15,172 bases of DNA, from contig CAUDNR010001346.1 in assembly GCA_958430865.1 (NCBI GenBank), positions 1 to 15,172 of the forward strand. Reading direction: 5' to 3'. How positions within the stretch are numbered: position 1 is the first letter of the stretch; every line of letters begins with the position of its first letter. The position numbers were made by a program, and so were the translations under genes. The notes beneath the pieces were generated by a model that was not told where the DNA came from, did no database searches, and worked only from the letters and a program-made list of their open reading frames with translations. The DNA is from Entrophospora sp. SA101. Lineage: Eukaryota; Glomeromycota; Glomeromycetes; Entrophosporales; Entrophosporaceae. Shown here piece by piece: positions 1 through 8,766 of this stretch.

Positions 1-1004
1 GCACATAAAATGTTTCACAATTTTGGTGTAACATGCTGCGCGCGCACCCTGCGCACCCTGAATTTCCAACACTGGTGAAATGTCGTCCGACTATTATAAT
101 TTTCAGGAGTTTTGAGAATCTGACATTACCTCACGTGACCAACGTGAGTCAAGAAAATTACGCGACCGTGATAAATTTTTTTTTGTTTTTTAAGCATAAC
201 CTTTTTCATTTTTTTAATAAAAACACAAAATAATAATGAGTAAAAGGAAAACTTACCCAGTTTCTTTAATAACTCTTGGCCATTTGAAATAAATTTTACA
301 TTTTGGTGTAAACATTCACAATTATTTACAAACGTTTAGATATTTATTTAACACTGTTAGTGAACTGATAATTTTATTGTTGTAAAATTATATAAAAGTT
401 ATCTTTACTTGTTTAAATTTTACATCTTTAAATAATAAAAATACAATTCTTAAAATACAAATATAAATCATAAAGAAATATATAAATATATAATCTATAT
501 ATTGTATGGAAGCTTATAGACTTCCCAGAAAGCATTGATCATAATTAAAGATAACTTCTTAATTATAAATAATATAAATAAAAATAATAATATGATTATA
601 TTCCCCACAATATAACATAACAATATAATATCCACTTTTCTTAATAAAAATAATAATGATAATAATAATAATAATATGTATAATTCTTCACCAAAAATCC
701 TGATTTCCAAGTAACTTAAATTAAATGATAAAAAAAATATATGAATTCCTCTTACCAAATATGATAATAAAATTAAATGCCATCTGTGTGACATATTATT
801 TCGAGGATTGTTACATTTGGTGATTTTTCTCAATATTGGTGGGAGACCAGACAAACTGATAATGATTCTATTTTATATCCTATTAGAATAAATATGAAAA
901 CATTAGTTATACTTAATAAAACACATTTTTTTATCACAATTATTGAAGGCCATAAAGATTGTTTGCTAATAATGATTAATTAGATATCACTTTCAATTAA
1001 ACAG
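1..1004. other. Gene-free left flank
   Basis: I see no gene that can be supported here. The first 60 bases are the most GC-rich part, with the 9-base unit GCGCACCCT occurring twice in close succession, and a CACGTG E-box core lies at 132-137. From about 150 on the sequence is AT-rich, with AAT/GAT-type simple repeats near 655-677. A 119-codon open frame on the minus strand (495-854) is mostly Leu/Ile/Phe/Tyr, as expected from AT-rich DNA. Its first 35 codons are less biased and end at a possible GTAAGAGG donor, but no partner exon was found. Confidence 0.5.
130..148. promoter_or_regulatory. Inverted repeat containing an E-box core
   Basis: CTCACGT (130-136) and ACGTGAG (142-148) are perfect 7-base inverted arms around a 5-base spacer. 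The left arm overlaps the octamer TCACGTGA, the core bound by fungal bHLH factors such as Cbf1 and Pho4. It lies in the relatively GC-rich left edge, so it may belong to the promoter of a gene outside the window. The arms are seen directly; a regulatory role is inferred. Confidence 0.3.
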
Positions 1005-2114
1005 CATGTTCAAATTGGTGGAGAAGGAAAAGATATTACCTCAGCTATTGAAAATGTTGCAGGTATTTCAGTTGCTCATATAGAGCCAAACTGTGTGAGA
1101 GGTAAGTTCTGAGTTATATAAACAATAAAAAAAATTTAATTATAATAAATGATAATAATTTGTATTACCTCAGATAAAAAAGAAAAAGAAAAATCTATCA
1201 CCATACCTGGTATATCCAATTGGTTTGAATGGAGTTGGCCAATTGAAGGTGACAATGCAGGATATATTCAGGCATGTGCAATACCAAATATTGGAAGATG
1301 GTTATCATTTTCTCCAGCCCTAATACTGAAAAATGAAATCAACCAACCATCACCACAACTGTCTGAACCAACTAAACCAAAATCTCCATGGAAAATACCT
1401 ATTCCACATGCATCAGGTAATTTTCATAAATCGTTGAATATACCTGATTGATTTCTAAATTTATATCAAAATATTAGGAATTTGCCCCAAAAGATTATCA
1501 TCAAGAGAGTTGAGCAAAGAGTTAGAAAATCGAGGAGTTGACTATGGGAAGCAAAATAAATGACAGAAATTGATAGAAGTGTTGGATGAAGAATTGAGAC
1601 ATGAAACATTAGCAAGTATAGAAGGTAATATATGTGTACTTAATATTTTTATATTATTTTTGCTTAATTTCAATGAAATTAAAGATAAAATTTACTTACA
1701 CAATTTTAGGCTCACATTTGAGGAACCCAAGTATGCCTAATAAAGAAGAAGAAATAAGGTAAGTTTAGATGGAAAAAATTTTTAGCTTCAAAAGAGATAA
1801 ATGGAATTAAATAATTTATATACCACAGACAATTGGAAGCATCTGAATTTCCATTAATAATTGGCTGGGCATTGAAGGAAGTTCAAAAATATGGTAAAAA
1901 GGGTTGTGGTAAACATATGAAAAAAAGTATTGTACTTACTTTAGAACAGTGTTTTTTGGCACAAGAGATGTTAGATTTTTTGAAACTAAAAGTAGAAGGA
2001 GAAATTGAGATCTCAGATTTACCAAAATTATCAACTATACAAGGATGGATAACCCAATATACAGCACAGTTATGTGAAAGAAGTGCCCAGATAAAACTTG
2101 GAGTTGAAAGTTAA
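1005..2114 (+). pseudogene. Spliced SAP-like gene remnant with in-frame stop
   Basis: Five exons can be joined: 1005-1101, 1174-1416, 1478-1624, 1710-1758 and 1829-2114. Every intron is GT-AG and the phases (1,1,1,2) match, giving about 273 codons up to TAA at 2112-2114. The joined frame is interrupted by TGA at 1561-1563, in exon 3. It sits inside a helical, charged segment (LSSRELSKELENRGVDYG, then after the stop KLIEVLDEELRHE) that resembles a SAP DNA-binding helix-extension-helix. Exon 5 encodes a basic patch (YGKKGCGKHMKKS) and a segment ending STIQGWITQYTAQL. Exon 1 has no start codon in frame: an in-frame TAG stands at 981-983, and an acceptor (AACAG) ends at 1004, so an upstream exon is missing or unrecognised. 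I do not recognise the full family; DNA binding is suggested only by the SAP-like part. It could be a domesticated or mobile-element-associated gene. The TGA makes a pseudogene most likely, although it could be a single-base mutation in a recently active copy. Confidence 0.6.
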
Positions 2115-3622
2115 AATTAATAATGATAAGTTTTTTTTGTTTGATATAATAATACTAATCATTATGACTGTAATATAATTTTCCATACCTTTCACTTTAC
2201 TTTCATTTTTATTTTCATCAATAATTAATTCTCTCTAATTCTCTCTGTTAATGCAAAATAATATTATAATTATTAAAATCATCAGTAATTATTAAAAACT
2301 AAATAGAAATAACATATTTATATTTTTCCTCGATAAAATTTTAATTTCTTTAAATTTTTATTCCAAACCTTAAATTTTATATAATAATTTTAGGCGGGAA
2401 TCCAGCGATTCCTACATATAAACATAAAATATTTTATAAGAAAGTTCCTTTGAAAATTTGTATATTTAAACTTTGAGATTCATATATTGTGTTAAAAGTA
2501 CAATTTTAGTTTATATAAACATAAAGGGTGGTTACGTTGGGGGTGAAAGTTAGAGTCCAGAAAATTTTAATTAGTGATCTGCAAAATTTTGCAGTTGTTT
2601 CACGGATCACGAATTAATATACATTGCTGGATGAAATAGAAGATTGTATCAAACAAAATTTATTGATATTTATTTAATATTTCAAACAAAACAAATTCGC
2701 GTAACAGACTCTTTTCAAGAATGACTATTTTTAAAGATTAGCTTCATACTATTGCTAATTTTTATTCCATTCATTTTCTATTATTTTTTATATATATTTA
2801 GAAGTGTAATGATTAAATTAAAAGGTATTTATTTATTAATGCATTAGCAGGGATGTTATTAATATGTAACATATATAGGTTAAAAGAAAAGAAAATTTTA
2901 TTAATGATTATTTATACATTTATATATTTATGTAAAATTTAGAAATCAATTTGGCGATTGCGGATATTTTTTGTGGATAATATACTTTGTGATTTTTTTA
3001 GTTCTTAATATTAATACTAATCAGGAACTCGAAAAACGAAAAAATCAATTATTATTATTCGCTGACTAAATCTGTTACTATTGGCTTGATTTGTTGCTTA
3101 TTCATGGTCAAATTTATTTACAGAGAAAAATAATAAAATCTAGAAGAATACAATTTATATATGTACATGTACAATAAGAATTATTATTAATTATAGTATC
3201 ATTCACCTACCGTTTCTAAGATTATTTTTCTTTATTGATCCAAAAAGAAAACATATTTACATGCCATTTTATTTTTTTTTTCAATATAATATTAAGAGAC
3301 AAAAAACTAATTTCATTTCAACCAGTAAAAAAAAAACAATAACTGTCCAATATAGTTGATAATATTTATATCTTAATATTAATAAGCAGCAAGCACCTAA
3401 TACTATTGTATTGATGCTTTGAGCTTATGGATCTCTTGAAATGCTATAGAATCCTTTAATACAGAATTTATAACTAAATCAATATCAATAAAATAAATAT
3501 CATGAACAGTAGATAAAAATTATTATTAAGAGAAGAATAATCTTTAATTAAAAAATATTATTCACATTAGCTATAATGACATAAATTTATTACTAAAAAT
3601 AATAAAATACAATAATTTTATT
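2115..3622. other. AT-rich intergenic region
   Basis: No coding region is supportable on either strand; all open frames are short and of low complexity. The only notable structure is the nested inverted repeat at 2567-2617, beside a slightly more GC-rich patch near 2525-2560. The right end is the 3' flank of the minus-strand BTB-TLDc gene. Its last bases, from about 3604, are conserved downstream of the decayed copy at 6213, which marks one edge of the duplicated unit. Confidence 0.5.
2567..2617. repeat. Nested inverted repeat, possible MITE fragment
   Basis: The outer arms 2567-2581 and 2603-2617 are inverted with two mismatches over 15 bases (TTAATTAGTGATCTG against the complement of CGGATCACGAATTAA). 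Inside lies a perfect 16-base palindrome, CTGCAAAATTTTGCAG, at 2579-2594. The structure could extrude as a hairpin or be the remains of a short palindromic repeat element. No target duplication was identified. Confidence 0.45.
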
Positions 3623-5147
3623 TTAATTTTTAACAATTATTTGAAATACTTCAAATTCATCATATTTACTACCATTCACCATCTTAATGTTATTAATGTT
3701 ATTGTAATTACTACTAGTACTATTAATAATACCATTAGTTTGAAAATTAAGATCCCGACCATTACCACCAAAAAGAGCTAAATATAAAGGATGGGAGTAA
3801 ATTGCATATTGACAATTATTAGTAACATAACTAAACTGTGCAGAATTAATATCATTTCTATTACTAATGTTAAAAATAAAACTTCCAGTTGTATTTTTAT
3901 ATATGGCAGCTCCATTATTTAAATTCCAATTAAGTGGGTTATAACCTCCTACTAATTGATCTGAATTTTGTATTTTGCCAACTACAAGAGTTTTATTGAT
4001 ATTGTCACATTTTTGATGAAACGCAGTTGCACTTAAACCATCTCTGCTACTACGATATATAAGTTTGAATTCATATTTAACTTCCTTTAATGAACTATAT
4101 TGTGGACTTTTTTTATCAATCCAACTTGCAAAAAGTAAAGTAAGATTTTGATTGATTATCAATGAATGAATTTTTGGAATCCTTGATGATAATAAACTCA
4201 ATGTTTGTTGACTATCGGGAAATAAATAATAAAATACAAGGTCATTCCAAAATGGCTCTGGAAAAAGCTTTTGATATGGATAAATTTTAGAACCAAAATC
4301 CTCTTTAGAAATATCTTGGAATCTTATTAAGGGAATAAATTCTTTTAATGTGTTACCCATATCAACAAAATTTTGTGGTGACCAATTTTTAACTTCACTG
4401 TTATTGATTTCTGGATGTCTTGCTAATCCCCATTTAAAAATATTTTCCCAAATAATTATTTCATCAACTGAAAAATCATCTCTTTTAAGAACTTCCAATA
4501 GAATTGATTTTTCCAATGATTTAAATTCACTTGACTCAAATAATTGCTCACTATAATCACAAAATTTTTCTAAATAAGTATTTTTCAATTCCTTAATATT
4601 TTCGTTGGCATAAACCAATTGTAAAATTTTAACTGGATTTTCTTTTATGTAATTTTCATGATTTTTAATAAAGTATTTCATCATGTATTCATAAAGTGAT
4701 TCAATTCCAAGCTGTTCTGCTGCAATTGTTAGTTCTAATACTTCAGCTCCAGAGTAATTTTCAAATTCAATTTTACATGTGTATAAGAATCTTTCAGCAA
4801 TAAATAAATTATTAAATAAATTATCATTATTATTATATATTAATAAATAAATAAATAAATAAATAATAATAAATGAATAATAAATTTATTTAAACTTACT
4901 TGAGAATAGGCTTGAAACATTTTTCACTAATATTAGCTTTTTCAATAATATAATATCCATTTTCTTTTACTGCATCACTTAATGCATTGCTAAAAAATGA
5001 ACAATGAGCAGATATGATGGATGCATGTGCATGAACTTCTCTAATGTTTGGTTCTACACCAAGATATATTTTTACATCATAAAAATTTTCTGTATTTAAT
5101 AATCTTTCATTTTCGTTGAAATATTTTTCTAATATTGTTGAATCCAT
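3623..5147 (-). CDS. BTB-BACK-TLDc domain protein
   Basis: Two exons: 5147-4900 and 4790-3623, with a phase-2 intron at 4791-4899 (donor GTAAGT, acceptor AAAG). They give 471 residues. Residues about 20-95 form a BTB/POZ domain (FYDVKIYLG, HAHASIISAHCSFFSNAL); splicing restores the continuous motif FKPILKFLYTCKIEF. Residues about 100-250 are BACK-like (LLEVLKRDDFSVDEIIIWE). Residues about 300-468 form a TLDc domain (FKLIYRSSRDG near 324, GGYNPLNW, FGGNGRDLNF near 423, terminal EFEVFQII). BTB-TLDc proteins are strongly expanded in Rhizophagus-type genomes; BTB domains often act as cullin-3 adaptors, and TLDc is linked to oxidative-stress roles in animals. The function of this paralogue is unknown. 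The start is the first Met before the conserved BTB and is shared with the decayed copy. The frame is intact and full length, so it is probably functional. Confidence 0.9.
4842..4866. repeat. AAAT microsatellite in BTB-TLDc intron
   Basis: A run of AAAT units fills the middle of the single intron of the BTB-TLDc gene. The corresponding stretch in the decayed copy (about 6312-6340) lacks it, which makes that intron far shorter. This suggests expansion in the intact gene or loss in the copy. Confidence 0.6.
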
Positions 5148-5423
5148 CTTAATTTATTCTTAAGAAAAAATTGCAATTCTAAAATGATGAATGATAGGTA
5201 CTATATATATATATTTATTTTTTTATTGTAATATTAGCAAAAATAAATATTGCAATCTATGTATGACATACTAGTACATAAACCGGTTTTATGACTTAAA
5301 ATTTGTAATAATAAATGATATCTAGAAAACTATCAAATAGCAATTTAAATTTTAAAATGCCAAAAGTAAAATATGCAGAATTAATAATAGTTGAATCTTG
5401 AGCCTTAACCTATTGGAATTTTA

Positions 5424-6000
5424 ATGAGAAGAGTCTCTATGGTGCTAAAAATTCCATATAGTACTGTACTGACTACAGCCATAGTTACACCATGTAAAAT
5501 GGTGCAATTAGGGTTGCAACCTAGTTTTTTAATTGCAACAGGTATCCTTAACAATAACTTTGTTATTTTAATGATAAAAATCAACAAAAGTGAAAGGCCC
5601 AAAATTTTAGGTTGAAATAAATAAAGTAGCATTGAGATTCCTACTAAAACAATTCGTAGGAACTTAATATTTATTCATGTCTGAAAAACAAAGAGAAAAA
5701 TGTTTGAAATGGTGTTTGGAGATAAGAAGCAGAGTGTTATAAAATGGAAGTCAATGATATGGGGTGATGGATCTCAATTTACAATGTTTCAGCCAAACTC
5801 ATGTTTTGCAAAGAGATGGGTGACATTATGATATTGAAAATCTTATCCTATTGGTAAAACATGCTGGGGAGATAATGGTTTTTGTGGGAAGGGCTGAGCC
5901 CTTTAGTTAGTGTAGGTGGAGGGTGAATCATTAGAATTTTGGAGGGAATTTATTATGCTTCAGAATTGGATACTGCTCTGAAAGAGAAATTCCATTAGAA
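5424..6000 (+). pseudogene. Decayed Tc1/mariner transposase
   Basis: Pieces of a Tc1-type DDE transposase appear in order but in changing frames. An N-terminal helix-turn-helix (RRVSMVLKIPYSTVLTTA) begins near 5427, and the linker KSERPKILG lies at 5586-5612. A second helix-turn-helix piece (IPTKTIRRNL) is near 5640, followed by REKCLKWCLE near 5690. The first catalytic block KWKSMIWGDGSQFTMF (near 5745), matching the family's W-S-D-E-S region with its Asp kept, comes next. Then VKHAGEIMVF near 5850 and IIRILEGIYYASE near 5930 match the region before the second Asp. Several stops and frameshifts break it; about 40 residues are missing between the two N-terminal pieces, and the second Asp and Glu region is absent. 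It cannot encode an active enzyme. A candidate terminal repeat follows at 6178-6211. Confidence 0.75.
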
Positions 6001-6177
6001 AGGGCAAAAAAATTATTTCTAACAATGGGTGCCCACCTAGGCTAGGTACTAAATTTTATTATTTATTTTACTAATTGAATTTTCAAATTTCTCTATATAT
6101 TGATTTAGATAAATAAAGGCTACATACCCTTCAAACCTAAGCAACGTAATGTTTATGGCTTTTTTTATAAATATCTT

Positions 6178-6213
6178 CAGTGATCAAATACTTTTGTCAA
6201 GGTAGTGCATGTA
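6178..6213 (+). mobile_element. Tc1-like 3' terminal repeat with TA target
   Basis: The stretch at 6178-6211 begins CAGTGATCAAATACTTTTGT and ends at a TA (6212-6213). The block GATCAAATACTTTTGTC is typical of Tc1 termini (known of the family, from memory). Directly after it, sequence homologous to the 3' flank of the intact BTB-TLDc gene begins (TAAAATACAATAAT; compare 3604 onward), where the same TA is present without a transposon. A matching left end was not found; TACATAAACC near 5275 is only a weak candidate. Confidence 0.55.
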
Positions 6214-6591
6214 AAATACAATAATATTATTTTTATTTTTTATCAATTATTTGAAATGCTTCTAATTCATCATATTTACTATTATTTACTATGTGTATAA
6301 AATCTTTCAACAATAAATAAATTCAATGAATTTATTTAAACTTACTTGAGAATAGGCTTGAAACATTTTTCACTGATATTAGCTTCCTTAACAATATAAT
6401 AACCATTTTCTTTTACTGCATCACTTAATGCATTGCTAAAAAAATGAACAATGAGCAGATATGATAGATACATGTGCATGAACTTTAATGTTTGGCTCTG
6501 CACCAAGATATATTTTTACATCATAAAATTCTTTTGTATTTAACAATCTTTCATTTTCATTGAAATATTTTTCTAAAATTGTTGAATCCAT
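6213..6591 (-). pseudogene. BTB-TLDc copy with large internal deletion
   Basis: This is a degraded duplicate of the gene at 3623-5147. From ATG at 6591 it repeats the BTB exon (MDSTILEKYFNENERLLNT), including the donor GTAAGT at 6345-6340. Relative to the intact gene it has a 3-base in-frame loss just upstream of the VHAH motif. It also has one extra A in a homopolymer near 6439-6445, which shifts the frame after AHCSFF. Beyond the shortened intron-like stretch, a deletion of about 1.1 kb (equivalent to 3676-4776) joins the BTB/BACK boundary directly to the last codons of TLDc near 6250-6290. BACK and almost all of TLDc are lost. Confidence 0.85.
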
Positions 6592-6788
6592 TGAATTTAT
6601 TTTTCCTAAAAAAATTAATTTTAAAAAATCATCAGATTTAAAAGTGTACAATTGATATTTTCTTTTGGGGAATATATTACAAATGATTTATAAGTGATAA
6701 ATATACAATGTATTATACAATTAAATAGACATCACCTCTAAAAGCAGGAAACAAGAAGGGTTATAACAAATTACGCAAATAATAATCA

Positions 6789-7232
6789 TTATCAATAATA
6801 TGACTAAACTGTGCAGCATTAATATCATTCCTTTGCTAACATTAAATATGAAATTTTCAGTTATATGTATTTCTATTCCAATCAAGTGGGTTATAGTATC
6901 CAACCAATTGATTTTGACTTTGTATTGAACGGAATTGGTTCATTGAACTAGCTCGAATGTTTGCCAACTACAAGAGTTTTGTTAATGTTAACACAATTTT
7001 GATGAAATCTAAACCATTTCTATCACTAAAGTTTAAATGCATATTTAATTTCTCCGAATGTATTATATTTATAGTGGAATTTTTTACTAATCAGACTTGC
7101 AAAAGGCAAAATAAGCCTGCCGTTGATTCAATTTTTGGATTCCTTGACGGTAATAAATTTAATGTTTATTAGTATATCAAAATAGATATAAAATTTTCAA
7201 AGGAATCTTTAAGTATTAGTATTTCGAAGATA
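6789..7232 (-). pseudogene. Isolated TLDc fragment of BTB-TLDc family
   Basis: The DNA from about 6789 to 7172 aligns by eye with 3826-4206 of the intact gene. Shared blocks include ACTAAACTGTGCAG, CAAGTGGGTTATA (the GGYNP motif on the minus strand), TTGCCAACTACAAGAGTTTT and GGATTCCTTGA. A further weaker match at 7187-7232 corresponds to about 4275-4325. Indels and stops destroy the frame. It lies upstream, in transcriptional sense, of the other decayed copy, so the domain order is reversed relative to an intact gene. This must be a separate partial duplicate or the product of a rearrangement. Confidence 0.8.
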
Positions 7233-7423
7233 ATTAAATTTGGTGTTGAACACATTCTTTTTTCTGACAATTAAGGGTCCATTGGTATTGATGCAGTGTG
7301 TTGCGAAAAAAATGGCGGTTCTAAAAAAGTAACCAAATCATGTAATAAAATAAAATTAATATCACATATTGTTATGTATGCTTTAGAACAATTATAATGT
7401 TAATGTATACCTTTTTTTTGCGA

Positions 7424-7516
7424 GTGGTTATAGCTAGTTTCGATCCGTGGAGGGCTAAATTGTAGTAATAAACGTAACTATGGTAATACTAGTGTTATTG
7501 CTAGTCGACTAACCAC
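7424..7516. repeat. Short inverted repeat in non-coding stretch
   Basis: GTGGTTA (7424-7430), followed soon by CTAG, is mirrored by CTAG (7501-7504) and TAACCAC (7510-7516). The paired arms enclose a loop of about 60 bases. The region is more GC-rich than its surroundings. It may be part of an unidentified mobile-element remnant; no transposase was found with it. Confidence 0.3.
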
Positions 7517-7749
7517 CGTAGCCACGACCGGCAACTTTATTTTTAGCCGGGTTAGAAATTTTCCGAATCGATTAGAATTTCAGCTATGACTAATTATAAC
7601 TACAGAGATTAGATTCTAATATTATTATTAATATTAATATATGCTGGCCTATCTTTTTGATACCCTAATACTATCTAAATCCAATGGATCAATGATATTT
7701 TTATTATTATCAAAAGTTCTTAATGAAACTCCTACCAATTAAGCTTATT

Positions 7750-8200
7750 CATTAAATTAATAAAAGGGCATGTTTATTGGATTATTGATTATTTATCAAA
7801 AAGGAGTTCAATTAATTGAAGCCCTTTAACATTAGGTGAATATATTATTCATTGGTTAACATTGGATTGTCAAGATAATGGTTATCAACATAGATTAGTA
7901 TTAGCGAAAGGTAAATAAATAAACACCAATTACAGAGATATTGAATGTATCATAAAATTAGTTTTACCTAAAGAATTGGCTAGTTGTGCAATAAAAAAGA
8001 AATGACATATGATGATGATTGGTTAAATATAATTTTTTTGATTAGGATTAGATTCTCTTTGTGCTTCTGCTTTAATTGATATTCTTGAAAGTGTTTTAAC
8101 AACAACAATAACAACGTTATTGAAAATATTATTTTGTGAAAATATTTTATTTGGAAATGTTGAGACTGCTGTAAAGCCATTGAATTGTTATTGGTTCTGA
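7750..8200 (+). pseudogene. Unidentified decayed coding remnant
   Basis: Two protein-like stretches stand out from the AT background. About 7770-7912 reads GHVYWIIDYLSKRSSIN, then an in-frame TGA, then SPLTLGEYIIHWLTLDCQD and onward to a possible donor GTAAAT. About 8046-8200 follows an acceptor-like TTAG and reads LDSLCASALIDILESV to a TGA at 8198. Between them are frame changes and stops. I do not recognise the family, and the two pieces may not belong to one gene. The amino-acid composition argues for former coding sequence rather than chance. Confidence 0.35.
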
Positions 8201-8549
8201 AAATAATAACACCAATGATGATGGTAAAAAAAAATTTTTTCGGATCAAAATTATCTTTAGAAGCAACAATTAATTATTCAAGTTAAAAAATTTACTGTTA
8301 GCCTCTCTCAATATTGAACCCATCTATATAATAATGTAAAAAAAATGCTAAATGCAAGTTCAAAAGCACAAATTCTACAATGTAAACCCCGATGTCGTCA
8401 AGTGTTTCTATAATTTGGGCTCCGTTTATATCTTAAATGTTTTTTGTGCTCACAATGTCCATATGTTTTACTTGTGTATTCCTCACATCTCGCACCAAGG
8501 ATGTTCGTGGAATTATGGACAAATGTGAACTGATGTTTCTATAGCCGCT
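8201..8549. other. Unassigned sequence between gene remnants
   Basis: Left part AT-rich without signal. From about 8385 the GC content rises and short minus-strand open stretches occur, possibly the continuation of the decayed remnant to the right. No assignable domain seen. Confidence 0.35.
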
Positions 8550-8766
8550 TTGAATCATGTCTTGTGCTTTAAACTCGGGGAGTAAAGCAACATGATGGTT
8601 TTTACATAACCATTTAGATGTCATTCACCTACGAGATTACGAATTTTCTTGTGGATCCAGACCATGCATCGACGACGACGAAACTCACAACTTTTGCGCT
8701 TGTTGCTTTATCATGAATGAATATAATTTCTTTCACCTTGGGTGGTGCAAGCGTTGCGACATAATA
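8550..8766 (-). pseudogene. Possible copper amine oxidase N-domain fragment
   Basis: Read on the minus strand, 8766 to about 8633 gives an open stretch with VATLAPPKVKEIIFI and KVVSFVVVDAWSGSTRKFVIS, then a stop. In another frame 8624 to about 8550 gives TSKWLCKNHHVALLPEFKAQ. The pattern 'PPK..., then RVVVVDA..., then VxSW...QP.LLPEEF' is that of the N2 and N3 domains of copper amine oxidases, which deaminate primary amines in fungal peroxisomes. The catalytic domain, with its topaquinone Tyr and copper-binding His residues, is not present here. Stops and a frame change mean the fragment is dead. The identification is by eye from short motifs and may be wrong. Confidence 0.4.

Noticed and set aside
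245..285. Possible minus-strand exon ending at GGGTAAG (reading PRVIKETG, faintly like a ubiquitin-conjugating enzyme N-terminus)
   Set aside because: Very short, no start codon in the same frame, and no continuing exon found in 1-240.
495..854. 119-codon minus-strand open frame with many hydrophobic residues, like a membrane protein
   Set aside because: The Leu/Ile/Phe/Tyr richness follows from AT-rich repeats read in one frame; no recognisable motif, and the less biased first third ends at a possible donor without a partner exon.
5270..5310. Left terminal repeat of the Tc1 element (TACATAAACC...)
   Set aside because: Only the first bases after the TA and a few scattered positions match the inverted right end; too weak to call.
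5405..5632. 75-codon hydrophobic minus-strand open frame
   Set aside because: It is the antisense of the N-terminal part of the decayed Tc1 transposase, whose plus-strand motifs explain the region.
7283..7310. CAGTGTGTTGCG as one end of a hAT-type transposon
   Set aside because: No inverted partner and no 8-base target duplication could be found in the window.
7422..7450. tRNA- or SINE-like A and B box words (GAGTGGTTA and TTTCGATCC)
   Set aside because: They are only about 16 bases apart, far too close for internal RNA polymerase III promoter boxes, and no cloverleaf can be folded.
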